A stretch of DNA of 64,000 nucleotides from Kribbella antibiotica. GTDB lineage: Bacteria; Actinomycetota; Actinomycetes; Propionibacteriales; Kribbellaceae. The position numbers and the translations under genes are program-made. The DNA lies in the NCBI RefSeq assembly GCF_004349055.1, contig NZ_SMKX01000021.1, forward strand, positions 1-64,000, given 5' to 3'. Below are positions 8,654 to 17,568 of this stretch, piece by piece (the first letter of the stretch is position 1; every line of letters starts with the position of its first letter). Below the pieces are notes generated by a model. It had not been told where the DNA came from. It ran no database searches and saw only the letters and a list, made by a program, of their open reading frames with translations.

Positions 8654-8721
8654 GGTCTCGCTCCGTGCCCCGACGCGGGGGCGTTACTCTCTTCCCAAGG
8701 TCTCGGGGGCACGGAGAGACC
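8654..8721. promoter_or_regulatory. Long inverted repeat in divergent wzz/beta-propeller promoter region
   Basis: Arms ggtctcgctccgtgcccc (8654–8671) and ggggcacggagagacc (8706–8721) are complementary apart from a 2-base bulge and are separated by 34 bases that include a smaller hairpin (CCCC-gacg-CGGGG). It sits between the wzz start (8592) and the propeller start (8750). It could be a regulator binding site controlling both genes or a 5' leader structure of the propeller mRNA. Confidence 0.5.
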
Positions 8722-8749
8722 GTCAATGTCCTAGGGGGGACATCACAGC

Positions 8750-10948
8750 ATGAAGAGATGGTTAGTCACGTCTGCCACCGCCGCGGCGCTGATCGCCGGA
8801 TCGCTGGCCTACGCACCGGCTGCACAGAGTATTGAGGCGTCACTCTCGGCGACTGACAGTCCGGTCTGGCAGACCAACGCCAGCGTTCAGGGTTTGGCCG
8901 TCGCGGCCGGCAAGGCATATGCCGGGGGCCGGTTCACCAGCGTCCGCCCGCCGGGCGCCGCCGCCGGAACCAGTGAGGTCGCACAGGCCTACCTGGCAGC
9001 CTTCGACCAGAGCACCGGCGATCTGGCCGCCGCGTTCACGCCGGTCCTGAACGATCAGGTGTACGCCGTTGCCGCGTCCGCGGACGGATCGCGCATCTTC
9101 GTCGGCGGTGACTTCACCACTGTCAACGGCGTCACGCGGAATCGGATCGCCGCCTTCGACACCGCCACCGGCACACTGGTCGCGAGCTGGAAGCCGAGCG
9201 TTTCCTACCGGGTCAAGACGATCGCCGTCTCCGGGAACACCGTGTACTTCGGTGGCTCGTTCGGCCTCGTGAACGGCCAGGACCGGCCCCGCCTCGCCGC
9301 GGTGACCGCCGACACCGGCACTCTGTTGCCCTTCGCACCCAACGTCAACGGCGACGTGTACGCCGTGGACGCCACCGACGACGGTTCGAAGGTGTACGCC
9401 GGCGGCCAGTTCAGCCAGGTCAATGGCACCAGCCAGAACACCGTGGCCAGCCTGGACCCGGCGACGGGCGCCGTACTTCCCTTCCCCGGTGCGTCCGCCG
9501 TACCGCCGCCGAACGGGTCCTGCACGACCCGCGTCAAGTCGATCGACGCCAGCGGGGACACCGTCTACTTCGGGAACGGTGGTGACGGCGGCGGTTGCTT
9601 CGACGGGACCTGGGCCGTCGACACCGCCACCAACGCGCTGAAGTGGAAGAACCAGTGCCTGGGCGCGACCGAGGCCGTCAAGGTCATCAACGGCTGGCTC
9701 TACAAGGGCTCGCACGCCCACGACTGCGCGAACCAGGGCGCCGGCGGCTTCCCGCAGGGCTTCGGCTACCGCTTCCTGCTGAGCCAGAAGCTCACCGACG
9801 GCTCGCTCGGGCCCTGGTTCCCGAACACCAACGCAGGTCCGCCCACCGAGGTCGGCCCGCTGGCGTTTGCGACCGGCGGCAGTGACCTGTGGGTCGGTGG
9901 CGACTTCACCACGACGAACGGCGTCACCCAGCAGGGCCTGACCCGCTTCACCAACGCGGGGCCCGGTGCGGCACCCGCCAAGCCGGCGAAACTCACGCCA
10001 TACAGCGTCGAGCCAGGCGCCGTACAGATTCACTTCCCGACCGTTGTGGACAATGACGACAGCACGCTGACCTACCGCTTGCTCAAGGGCTTCAGCAACA
10101 CCACCATCGCGACCTGGACCGCCAAGTCGACGCCGTGGGACCGACCCTGGCTGCACTACACCGACACGGCAGTGACACCAGGTGAGTCGACCAACTACCG
10201 CGTCGAGGTCACCGACGGCAGTACGACGCTGCGCGGCAACTACTCCGACCCGGTGACAGTGGCCAGTTCGAAGTCGTCGGCGTACGACCAGATCATCAGC
10301 TCCGACGGCCCACAGGCGTACTGGCGCCTCGGTGAGCCCTCCGGTACGACGACCTCGGTCGACGCGTCCGGGCAGAGCAACAACGGTGCTTTCACCGGTA
10401 TGACGCTCGGCGCGAGCGGTGCGATCGCGGGGAACACCGCTGCGACCACCAGCTCGAGCAGTGGCCGGATGGTCGGCGAGAAGGCGTTCAGCATGCCGCA
10501 GCAGTTCACGGTCGAGGCCTGGGTGAAGCAGAGCTCTAGCCGTGGCGGGCGCATCCTCGGCTTCGGCAGCTCCAAGACCGGCAACAGCGCCGGGGGCGGC
10601 GACCGGATGCTCTACATGCGGTCGACCGGCGCGATCCTGTTCGGCGTCAACGACGGCGCCCAGCGGACCGTGACCAGCCCCTCGGGCAAGAACGACAACC
10701 AGTGGCACCACGTCGCCGGGACCTTCGACAACGGCCTGCTCAAGCTGTTCGTCGACGGCGTCCTGGTCGGCAGCACCAGCACCGGCACAGCGTCCCTGTA
10801 CTACGGCTGGTGGCGGATCGGGTACGACAACACCAGCGCGTGGACCGGCGGCGGCGCCACCCAAACCGGGCTGGCGATCGACGAAGCAGCGGTCTACCCG
10901 TATGCCCTGAGCCCGTCCCAGGTACAGAGCCACTACGATGCACGGTGA
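8750..10948 (+). CDS. Secreted beta-propeller / FN3 / LamG protein 1
   Basis: A 732-residue exported protein; the ATG follows AGGGGGGA (8733–8740). The Sec signal peptide covers about residues 1–27, ending in an AQS-type cleavage site. Residues about 40–410 hold repeats of the type VGGDFTTVNGVTRNRIAAFD, alternating with VYAVAAS/VKTIAVS strands, as in beta-propellers. Then comes a fibronectin-III-like domain (about 415–505) and a C-terminal LamG/concanavalin-like domain (about 510–732: AYWRLGEPSG, FTVEAWVKQ, WHHVAGTFDNG). It carries the block KGSHAHDC, shared with the next two genes. Three paralogues in a row next to polysaccharide export genes suggest a family of glycan-binding surface proteins. 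No enzyme activity is evident. Confidence 0.85.
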   Translation: MKRWLVTSATAAALIAGSLAYAPAAQSIEASLSATDSPVWQTNASVQGLAVAAGKAYAGGRFTSVRPPGAAAGTSEVAQAYLAAFDQSTGDLAAAFTPVLNDQVYAVAASADGSRIFVGGDFTTVNGVTRNRIAAFDTATGTLVASWKPSVSYRVKTIAVSGNTVYFGGSFGLVNGQDRPRLAAVTADTGTLLPFAPNVNGDVYAVDATDDGSKVYAGGQFSQVNGTSQNTVASLDPATGAVLPFPGASAVPPPNGSCTTRVKSIDASGDTVYFGNGGDGGGCFDGTWAVDTATNALKWKNQCLGATEAVKVINGWLYKGSHAHDCANQGAGGFPQGFGYRFLLSQKLTDGSLGPWFPNTNAGPPTEVGPLAFATGGSDLWVGGDFTTTNGVTQQGLTRFTNAGPGAAPAKPAKLTPYSVEPGAVQIHFPTVVDNDDSTLTYRLLKGFSNTTIATWTAKSTPWDRPWLHYTDTAVTPGESTNYRVEVTDGSTTLRGNYSDPVTVASSKSSAYDQIISSDGPQAYWRLGEPSGTTTSVDASGQSNNGAFTGMTLGASGAIAGNTAATTSSSSGRMVGEKAFSMPQQFTVEAWVKQSSSRGGRILGFGSSKTGNSAGGGDRMLYMRSTGAILFGVNDGAQRTVTSPSGKNDNQWHHVAGTFDNGLLKLFVDGVLVGSTSTGTASLYYGWWRIGYDNTSAWTGGGATQTGLAIDEAAVYPYALSPSQVQSHYDAR

Positions 10949-11024
10949 GCAATCTGTCGGGGAGTTGTAGCTCAAAGTCATCATGCGCTTGACTGATGCC
11001 TCCCCGCCCAGTCAAAGGAACTTG

Positions 11025-12545
11025 ATGAAGAAGCTAGTTCTGGTTGTCGTCACCGCCGCGGCCGTTGTGGCCGCGGCGCTGATCCCTTCCGGCCCACCGG
11101 TTCAGGCCGCCTCCAAAGGCTTCGGCTCGGCGGTTTCCGCCGTCAAACAGACGACCTGGCAGACCAACGCCAGCGTGACCGCGCTGGCGGTGGCCGGCAA
11201 TACCGTCTACGCCGGTGGCCTCTTCACCAGGATCCGCCCGCCGGGTGCCGCCAAAGGGGTTCAGGAGTCGGTGCGCACTTATGTTGCCGCCTTCAACAAA
11301 ACCACCGGCGCCCCGACCACCTTCGCCCCGAAGCTGAACGGCGCCGTCCGCGGCATCGCCACCAGCCCGGACGGCAAGTGGGTGGTGCTCGGTGGTGACT
11401 TCACCACCGTGAACGGCGTCAAGCGCAGCAAGATCGCGAAGTTCAGCGTAGCGACCGGCCAACTGGTGGCCGGCTGGGACCCGGTCGTCTCGGCCCGGGT
11501 GAAGAGCATCGACATCTACGGCAACAGCGTCTTCTTCGGTGGCGCATTCACCAAGGTCGACAGCAGAGTCAGTAATCGCCTGGCCGCAGTCAAGCTGACG
11601 GACGGCACGCTGCTGCCCTGGAACCCGAACGCGGACGACGACGTCTACGCGGTCCGGGCCTCCGGCAATGGAACCCGGGTGTTCGTCGGCGGCCCGTTCG
11701 AGACGATCAACGGCAAGGACCACTACTCGCTGGCGATGGTCAACAGCACCAACGGCACCGCGCTCGCGATGCCGGCCGCGAGCCTGATCCCGAAGCCGAC
11801 CTGGGGCTGCACCACCCGGGTCAAGGTGATCGAGACCCAGGGGAACAAGGTCTTCGCCGGCAACGGCGGTGACGGCGCGGGCTGCTACGACGGCATCATC
11901 GCCGCCGACGCCACCACCGGCAAGGCGCTGTGGCAGAGCAACTGCCTGGGCGCGAACGAGGCGCTGAAGGCGATCGACGGCTGGCTGTACAAGGGCTCGC
12001 ACGCCCACGACTGCAGCCAGGACGGCTCGTTCGGCGACGGCACCGGCACGCACTTCCTGCTGGTCCAGAGCATCGCCAACGGCAAGATCGGCCCCTGGTT
12101 CCCGAACACGGACGCCGACCCGAACAGCACCACCCAGGTCGGCCCGCTGGCGTTCGCCGGGGACAGCACCGGTCTGTGGGCCGGCGGTGACTTCCTGAAG
12201 GTCGCCGGTAAGGGCCAGCAGGGGCTCACCCGGTTCAGCAGTGCGCCAGGTGGTGCGGTCCCCGCCGTACCGAAGGCGCCGGCGCTGACGGCGGGTGCCG
12301 CCAAGGTGACGCTCAAGTTCACCGACGTGTACGACGTCGACAACATCACTCTGACCTACAGCGTCTACCGCGGGACCACCAAGATCGGTTCCTACAAGTA
12401 CAACTCGTACTACTGGGACAAGCGGAAGACCTACACGGTGACCGACACCGGAGTGAAGTCCGGCCAGACGGTCGGATATCGAATTGACGTCACCGACGAC
12501 CGCAATACCGTCAAGTCCTCGACAGCTTCCGTCAAGGTGCACTAG
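11025..12545 (+). CDS. Secreted beta-propeller / FN3 protein 2
   Basis: A 506-residue paralogue of the preceding protein, without the LamG domain. The start at 11025 is preferred over an upstream in-frame ATG because AAAGGAA precedes it and the Sec signal peptide (MKKLVLVVVTAAAVVAAAL) begins there. Propeller repeats span about residues 40–415, including VLGGDFTTVNGVKRSKIAKF and the shared YKGSHAHDC block. The C-terminal FN3-like domain includes ITLTYSVYRGTTKIG. Probably co-transcribed with the gene upstream (76-base gap without a clear terminator). Cell-surface or secreted; ligand unknown. Confidence 0.85.
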   Translation: MKKLVLVVVTAAAVVAAALIPSGPPVQAASKGFGSAVSAVKQTTWQTNASVTALAVAGNTVYAGGLFTRIRPPGAAKGVQESVRTYVAAFNKTTGAPTTFAPKLNGAVRGIATSPDGKWVVLGGDFTTVNGVKRSKIAKFSVATGQLVAGWDPVVSARVKSIDIYGNSVFFGGAFTKVDSRVSNRLAAVKLTDGTLLPWNPNADDDVYAVRASGNGTRVFVGGPFETINGKDHYSLAMVNSTNGTALAMPAASLIPKPTWGCTTRVKVIETQGNKVFAGNGGDGAGCYDGIIAADATTGKALWQSNCLGANEALKAIDGWLYKGSHAHDCSQDGSFGDGTGTHFLLVQSIANGKIGPWFPNTDADPNSTTQVGPLAFAGDSTGLWAGGDFLKVAGKGQQGLTRFSSAPGGAVPAVPKAPALTAGAAKVTLKFTDVYDVDNITLTYSVYRGTTKIGSYKYNSYYWDKRKTYTVTDTGVKSGQTVGYRIDVTDDRNTVKSSTASVKVH

Positions 12546-12549
12546 AACT

Positions 12550-12576
12550 AGGGGCCTGCCCGCCCATGCAGGCCCT
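12550..12576 (+). terminator. Hairpin downstream of beta-propeller gene 2
   Basis: The sequence GGGCCTGC-ccgcccat-GCAGGCCC forms an 8-bp GC-rich stem directly after the stop codon at 12545. The following run (tatagtcg) is not T-rich, so termination may be partial. Confidence 0.55.
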
Positions 12577-12659
12577 ATAGTCGCTCGCCCGGCCGCCCGC
12601 CGGTACCCCGCACTTCTGCCCGAAGTACACCTAGCCGCACGGGGCGGCCCGATTTACAT

Positions 12660-12678
12660 TGAACCCAAGGGGGGTTCA
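12660..12678 (+). promoter_or_regulatory. Hairpin enclosing the ribosome-binding site of beta-propeller gene 3
   Basis: TGAACCC (12660–12666) can pair with GGGTTCA (12672–12678). The Shine-Dalgarno-like AAGGGGGG occupies 12667–12674, in the loop and one arm, five to eight bases before the GTG at 12683. Pairing could limit ribosome access. Confidence 0.4.
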
Positions 12679-12682
12679 TACA

Positions 12683-14206
12683 GTGAGGAAACTGATTGCT
12701 GCGCTCAGCGCGGCAGGTCTCGGCGTTGCCGGGCTCCTGGTCGCTCTGCAGCCGGCGCAAACCGCCGTCACCACCGCAGGTCCGCTCACCGCGCTGCCGG
12801 CCACGGCCTGGCAGACCGACGCGAGTGTGCTCGGCCTCGCCGTCGCCAAGAACAAGGCGTTCGTCGGTGGCCGCTTCCTGAACGTCCGTCCGCCGGGCGC
12901 CGCACCGGGCGCCAGTCAGACCGGCCGGACCTATCTGGCCGCGTTCAACCAGACCACCGGTGCGCTCGACACCACTTTCAACCATGTACTGAACGGCATC
13001 GTCTGGTCGATCGTCGCCTCGGCGGACGGCTCGAAGATCTATATCGGCGGTGATTTCACCAAGGTCGACGGCGTCACCCGGAATCGGCTGGCCGCCTTCG
13101 ACGCCACCACCGGCGCGCTGATCGCGAACATCAAGCCCAGCGTGTCCTACCGGGTCAAGACGCTCGCCGTCGGCGGCAACAGCCTGTACTTCGGTGGTTC
13201 GTTCGGCCTGGTGAACGGCATCGCCCGTAACCGCGCCGCCGCGATCAGCACGGTCGACGGCACGCTGCAGGCCTGGAACCCGAACCTGGACGCCGACGTC
13301 TACGCGATCGACGCGGCCGACGACAACTCCAAGGTCTACCTGGGCGGCACGTTCACGAAGGTCGGAACCACCAGCCGGTGGGCCGTGGCCAGCGTGAACA
13401 ACTCCACCGGCGCGATCCTGCCGTTCTCCGCCGCTTCCGCGGTCCCGAATCCGACCTCAAGCTGCAAGAGCCGGGTCAAGGACATCGAGACGGTCGGTAC
13501 GACGGTCTACTTCGCCAACGCCGGTGACGGCGGCGGCTGCTTCGACGGCACCTGGTCCGCAGATGTTGCCACCGGCAACCTGAAGTGGAAGAACACCTGC
13601 CTGGGCGCCACCGAGGCCATCACGATGGTGCAGGGCTGGCTGTTCAAGGGCTCGCACGCCCACGACTGCGGTGCTGCCACGGCCGGTCCGGCGTTCCCGG
13701 AGGGCTACGGCAACCACTACCTGCTGCTGCAGAACCCGGCCGACGGCAAGATCGGGCCCTGGTTCCCGAACACGAACGCCGCGGCACCGACCCAGGTCGG
13801 CCCGCTCGTCTCAGCCACCGGTGGCTCGGACCTGTGGGTCGGCGGCGACTTCACCACCGTGAACGGGGCCGGCCAGCAGGGCCTGACCCGCTTCACCGGT
13901 CTCGGCAACGGCGCCGTACCGCTCGGCCCGGCGCTGCCGGCACTGTCCAACACGGTCACCAAGCAGGTCAAGGCGACCGTGCAGACGTCACTCGACAACG
14001 ACGACGTCACGCTCACCTACCGGCTGCTGCGCGGGGCGACGAACACGGTCGTGGCCACCACGACCGCGAACTCCACCTTCTGGAGCCGGCCGAGCATCAC
14101 GCTCACCGACACCAACGCACCGGTCGGTTCACAGCAGTACCGCATCGAGGTCTACGACGGGAAGAACACCGTCCGCGGCGGCTACTCGACCATCACGGTC
14201 AGCTAG
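12683..14206 (+). CDS. Secreted beta-propeller / FN3 protein 3
   Basis: The third paralogue, 507 residues from the GTG at 12683, chosen because AAGGGGGG lies 8 bases upstream; a TTG at 12659 is the alternative. The Sec signal peptide covers about residues 1–30. Propeller repeats such as IYIGGDFTKVDGVTRNRLAA, the block FKGSHAHDC near residue 315, and a C-terminal FN3-like domain (VTLTYRLLRGATNTVVA) mirror genes 1 and 2. It is closer to gene 1 in the central region (both have SVSYRVKTL/I followed by YFGGSFGLVNG), suggesting serial tandem duplication. A strong hairpin terminator follows. Confidence 0.85.
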   Translation: MRKLIAALSAAGLGVAGLLVALQPAQTAVTTAGPLTALPATAWQTDASVLGLAVAKNKAFVGGRFLNVRPPGAAPGASQTGRTYLAAFNQTTGALDTTFNHVLNGIVWSIVASADGSKIYIGGDFTKVDGVTRNRLAAFDATTGALIANIKPSVSYRVKTLAVGGNSLYFGGSFGLVNGIARNRAAAISTVDGTLQAWNPNLDADVYAIDAADDNSKVYLGGTFTKVGTTSRWAVASVNNSTGAILPFSAASAVPNPTSSCKSRVKDIETVGTTVYFANAGDGGGCFDGTWSADVATGNLKWKNTCLGATEAITMVQGWLFKGSHAHDCGAATAGPAFPEGYGNHYLLLQNPADGKIGPWFPNTNAAAPTQVGPLVSATGGSDLWVGGDFTTVNGAGQQGLTRFTGLGNGAVPLGPALPALSNTVTKQVKATVQTSLDNDDVTLTYRLLRGATNTVVATTTANSTFWSRPSITLTDTNAPVGSQQYRIEVYDGKNTVRGGYSTITVS

Positions 14207-14225
14207 CTAGTTCCCAGCACCGTTC

Positions 14226-14254
14226 GAGCCCCTGGTCAGCGCGACCAGGGGCTC
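14226..14254 (+). terminator. Rho-independent-type terminator after beta-propeller gene 3
   Basis: GAGCCCCTGGTC-agcgc-GACCAGGGGCTC is a perfect 12-bp stem with a 5-base loop, 20 bases after the stop codon, followed by gttgcgttgt. It most likely ends the beta-propeller transcript. Confidence 0.85.
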
Positions 14255-14346
14255 GTTGCGTTGTCATACCGTGGGACTACTTTCGGCGCGGAAGTTGAGT
14301 CCGACGATGGATGCCGAACCGGTCCCCGTTTCGGGATGCTGTGAGT

Positions 14347-14559
14347 ATGAAACGCAGCTCGCGCCGAGTCCTCCAGGTGGCCGGAACCATCCTCGCCGGT
14401 ACGGCGTTCGTCGCCGTCCTGTTCATCGGTCATCACGAACCGGAGTCGCGGATCTGGAAGACCGCTGCCTCGGTCACTGTCACGCTGGCCGAGAAGATCC
14501 GCGGCAAGTCGATCACACCGGGGGCGGTTGCCGATCTGCTGCCCGGCGATGCGCGTTGA
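14347..14559 (+). CDS. Small single-span membrane protein (hypothetical)
   Basis: A 70-residue open frame from the ATG at 14347 (MKRSSRRVLQVAGTILAG). It has a basic N-terminus, one hydrophobic segment at about residues 8–28 and a short polar tail (AASVTVTLAEKIRGKS). No clear ribosome site precedes it, and its last 47 bases overlap the convergent flippase gene, so it may not be real. It lies between the terminator of the propeller genes and the flippase. No family recognised. Confidence 0.35.
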   Translation: MKRSSRRVLQVAGTILAGTAFVAVLFIGHHEPESRIWKTAASVTVTLAEKIRGKSITPGAVADLLPGDAR

Positions 14560-15796
14560 TCGCCCTGCGGGCCTGCGACCACCAGAGCAGCAGGGTGCAG
14601 AACGAAGCACCGGCCAGCCCCCACGCGGCCCCCTCGGGACCGCCCAGGTAGGCGCCTCCGACGCCGCAGACGATCAGAACCACCGAAGACACGAGCCGGA
14701 CCCCGAGACCGCGCGAGGCGGCCGCCAGCGCCCGAAGGATGGCGAAGGCACCGGCGTTCGAAGCGCCGAGGGCCTGCAGCAGGATGACCGGGACCAGGAC
14801 GGCGTGCGCCTGGGCCCAGACGCCGGGGCCAAGAAGCTCCCGGCCGACCGCCGGCGGCAGCAGCAGGAAGACGGCTCCCCAGGCGAAAGCTCCCGCCCCC
14901 ACCCCGAGTGAGATCGCCAGTCCGACCAGCCACAGCCGCCGGTACGAGTGCGCCAGTGCGCGGGTGGCCTCGGGGACAGAGATCATCCGGATGCCTTGGT
15001 TGAGCACGTTCACGGGCCCAAGCAGAACCTGAGCGCCCCGGATCCCCGCGGTCGCGACGAGACCGGCCGCAGCGGTGATCCCGAGCATGTAGACCTGAAT
15101 CGTGCCGGAGACCGCGAGCAGCTCACCGACGTACTTCGGGGTCAGGTCCCAGTTCCGGTGCACCCATTCGCGGATCAGCTGGCGGCGCGGGGCGATCCCG
15201 GCCTGGAAGCGGCCGGCCACGGCCGCGACAACGGCGCCCAGGCCCCACGCGAGGGTGAGCGAGAACGCGGACGCAGTGTCGGTCAGGTAGAGCCCGCCGA
15301 AGATCGCGAGCATGGCAACAAGCCAGATGAGGTCGTTCAGGAAGGCTTTCTGGCCCTCCCCGATCACGAAGAACGCCCAGCGCCACGCATCCTGCAGCAG
15401 CAGCCCGGGCATGGTGACGGCGAAGGCGATCAGCACGCCCTTGGACGGCACCCCCGGGAACAGTGCGATCGCGAGCGCCACCACAAGCCCGATAAACCCG
15501 ATCAGCAGCGCGGTCGCCGTACTGGCTCGGACGGCGCGTTCCCACTCCGGCGTGCGGTCGCCGGAGTGCCGGACCGAGAGTGGTTCGGTGGCGACCGCCC
15601 GGGACACGTTGAGCGCGATTGTGTAGCCGCCGAAGGCCAGCGCGTAGATACCGAAGTCGGCGACCGAGCTCGAGCGTGCGACGACCAGACCGACCGCCAG
15701 ATTGCTCAGGCTGGACAGAGCCTGATCAGCCAGTCCCCAACCAGCACGACCAGCCGGTCCGGCCAGTCGACTCAGTTTGGGCGGCCGAAATCTCAC
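14513..15796 (-). CDS. Oligosaccharide flippase, Wzx-like (first copy)
   Basis: A 427-residue polytopic membrane protein of the MATE/MOP polysaccharide exporter type, predicted to move undecaprenyl-linked repeat units to the outer face. About twelve hydrophobic segments are visible; the N-terminus GWGLADQALSSLSNLAVGLV resembles that of the second flippase at 21746 (SWGIADQAVSSLGNFLLGVF), as does the region LLLQDAWRWAFFVIGEGQK. The start is a GTG at 15796, ten bases downstream of the wecG-like stop; GGGAG is very close to it, so a slightly different start is possible. Last gene of the minus-strand block. Confidence 0.88.
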   Translation of the reverse strand: MRFRPPKLSRLAGPAGRAGWGLADQALSSLSNLAVGLVVARSSSVADFGIYALAFGGYTIALNVSRAVATEPLSVRHSGDRTPEWERAVRASTATALLIGFIGLVVALAIALFPGVPSKGVLIAFAVTMPGLLLQDAWRWAFFVIGEGQKAFLNDLIWLVAMLAIFGGLYLTDTASAFSLTLAWGLGAVVAAVAGRFQAGIAPRRQLIREWVHRNWDLTPKYVGELLAVSGTIQVYMLGITAAAGLVATAGIRGAQVLLGPVNVLNQGIRMISVPEATRALAHSYRRLWLVGLAISLGVGAGAFAWGAVFLLLPPAVGRELLGPGVWAQAHAVLVPVILLQALGASNAGAFAILRALAAASRGLGVRLVSSVVLIVCGVGGAYLGGPEGAAWGLAGASFCTLLLWWSQARRAINAHRRAADRQPPPV

Positions 15797-15805
15797 TCCC
15801 GCACG

Positions 15806-16582
15806 TTACACAGCGCGCGGCGGGCGGCGCAGCACGCCGAACGCGAAACGCGGGATCCCGATCAGATAGCGCTTCCACAGCCGCCGCGGTTCCTTGTAGA
15901 GCCGATAGCTCCACTCCAGACCGGCCTTCTGCATCCACTCCGGCGCACGATCCAGCCGGCCGGTGTGGAAGTCGAAGGCCGCGCCGACACCGATCAAGAT
16001 CGCTGCGTTCAGCCGCTCGCGGTGCTCGGCCATCCAGCGCTCCTGCTTCGGCGCGCCAAGCCCAACCCAGATGATGTCCGGGTGGGCCGAGTTCATCCGC
16101 TCGACCGTCTCGGCGTCTTCTTGCAGAGTCAACGCCCGGTACGGCGGGCATTCCACCCCGACCACCTTGAGCGCCGGGTGCTTGTCCTGGAACGTCATCC
16201 GCAGCTCGTCGGCAACGCCCTCGGCGCCGCCGTAGAAGTACTGCGTCCAACCCCGGTCTGCAGCCTCGGCCATGATCCGCTCCAGCAGGTCCGGCCCGGC
16301 GACGCGGCCCATCTGCTCGAAGCCGGCCTTCTTGCCGGCCCAGACCAACGGCATCCCGTCCGGTACGACGAGACCAGCCGTGTTGTAAACCGTCTTCAGC
16401 TGCTGATCAGCCCGCGCGTGCAGCAGCGCGTTCATGTCGGTGACGCAGACGAGCTGCCGCTCGCCGTTGTCGATCCAACGCTCGAAAACGCCGACCGTGT
16501 CCTCGAGATTGGTGACGCTGACCTGGATGCCGAGCACATCGACACGGTCCGCCGCGGTTGCAGGGGCGTGCAAGTCGGTCAT
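15806..16582 (-). CDS. WecG/TagA/CpsF family glycosyltransferase (GT26)
   Basis: A 258-residue cytoplasmic or peripheral membrane transferase, expected to add the second sugar (ManNAc-, ManNAcA- or Glc-type) to a lipid-linked sugar. Family hallmarks: [13 protein letters not shown] with the conserved Asp/Asn near residues 48–52, [11 protein letters not shown] near 74–84, and the C-terminal [11 protein letters not shown] and [11 protein letters not shown] motifs. The start overlaps the gmd stop by four bases (ATGA), indicating translational coupling. The basic, aromatic C-terminus ([13 protein letters not shown]) is typical for membrane association in this family. Confidence 0.92.
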   Translation of the reverse strand: MTDLHAPATAADRVDVLGIQVSVTNLEDTVGVFERWIDNGERQLVCVTDMNALLHARADQQLKTVYNTAGLVVPDGMPLVWAGKKAGFEQMGRVAGPDLLERIMAEAADRGWTQYFYGGAEGVADELRMTFQDKHPALKVVGVECPPYRALTLQEDAETVERMNSAHPDIIWVGLGAPKQERWMAEHRERLNAAILIGVGAAFDFHTGRLDRAPEWMQKAGLEWSYRLYKEPRRLWKRYLIGIPRFAFGVLRRPPRAV

Positions 16583-17568
16583 CGGCCATCCTCCGGGTTC
16601 AGCAGGGCCACGTCCGCGTCGACCATGATGCGGACCAGCTCGGGTACATGCGTCTGCGCCTTCCAGCCCAGCTCGGTGTTCGCCTTGGACGCGTCACCGA
16701 TCAGCGAATCGACCTCGGTCGGCCGCTCGTACCGGGAGTCGTAGTCGACGTACTTCTCCCAGTCCAGCCCGACGTGGTCGAACGCCAAGGAGACAAAGTC
16801 TCGCACCGAGTACGACGAACCAGTCGCGATCACGTAATCCGCGGGAGTGTCGGCCTGCAGCATCCGCCACATGCCCTCGACGTACTCCGGCGCGTAACCC
16901 CAGTCCCGGCAGGCCTCCAGATTGCCCAGATACAGCCGATCCTGCTTGCCCAGCTTGATCGCCGCCACCGCGCGGGTGATCTTCCGCGTCACGAACGTCT
17001 CGCCGCGCCGCGGCGACTCGTGGTTGAACAGGATCCCGTTCACCGCGAACATCTCGTACGCCTCGCGGTAGTTCCGCGTCATCCAGTAGCCGTAAAGCTT
17101 CGCAGCCCCGTACGGCGACCGCGGGTAGAACGGCGTCAGCTCGTTCTGAGGCGGTGGCGTGGCACCGAACATCTCCGACGAGGACGCCTGGTAGAACCGG
17201 CAGTCCAAGCCGATCATCCGGATCGCCTCGAGCAACCGCGTCGTCCCCATGCCGGTCGTGTCACCGGTGTACTCGGGCTCGTCGAACGACACCCGCACAT
17301 GCGACTGCGCTGCCAGGTGATACACCTCGGCCGGCTGGATCGACGCCAGCAACGTCACCAACCGCGACCCGTCGGTCAGATCTCCGTAATGCAGGAACAA
17401 CCGCTTGTCGCTCTGATGCGGATCCTCATACAGGTGGTCGATCCGCTTGGTGTTGAACGTCGACGCGCGCCGGATCAGACCGTGGACTTCGTAGCCCTTG
17501 GCAAGCAACAGCTCCGCGAGATACGACCCGTCCTGGCCGGTGATGCCCGTGACAAAAGCCTTCTTCAT
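16579..17568 (-). CDS. gmd: GDP-mannose 4,6-dehydratase
   Basis: Converts GDP-D-mannose to GDP-4-keto-6-deoxy-D-mannose, the first step towards GDP-L-fucose and other GDP-6-deoxyhexoses. 329 residues, a normal short-chain dehydrogenase length. NADP-binding motif [12 protein letters not shown] is near residue 8; the catalytic Ser/Thr region SSSEMFG and YGAAKLYG (YxxxK) lie near 128–155. The Gmd-specific stretch [19 protein letters not shown] is present near 180–198. It overlaps fcl by four bases (17565–17568) and wecG by four, so the three are one coupled operon. Confidence 0.96.
   Translation of the reverse strand: MKKAFVTGITGQDGSYLAELLLAKGYEVHGLIRRASTFNTKRIDHLYEDPHQSDKRLFLHYGDLTDGSRLVTLLASIQPAEVYHLAAQSHVRVSFDEPEYTGDTTGMGTTRLLEAIRMIGLDCRFYQASSSEMFGATPPPQNELTPFYPRSPYGAAKLYGYWMTRNYREAYEMFAVNGILFNHESPRRGETFVTRKITRAVAAIKLGKQDRLYLGNLEACRDWGYAPEYVEGMWRMLQADTPADYVIATGSSYSVRDFVSLAFDHVGLDWEKYVDYDSRYERPTEVDSLIGDASKANTELGWKAQTHVPELVRIMVDADVALLNPEDGR

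Noticed and set aside
8840-10984. 714-codon open frame antisense to beta-propeller gene 1 (and similar long antisense frames at 11034–12542, 36517–38328, 48096–49811)
   Set aside because: High-GC genes leave long open frames on the opposite strand; the translations are Arg/Gly/Val-rich, low in complexity and carry no domain, whereas the sense frames have signal peptides and motifs.
10955-11008. Terminator between beta-propeller genes 1 and 2 (CGGGGAG...CTCCCCG)
   Set aside because: The 7-base arms are separated by about 35 bases and no T-run follows; read-through to gene 2 is more likely.
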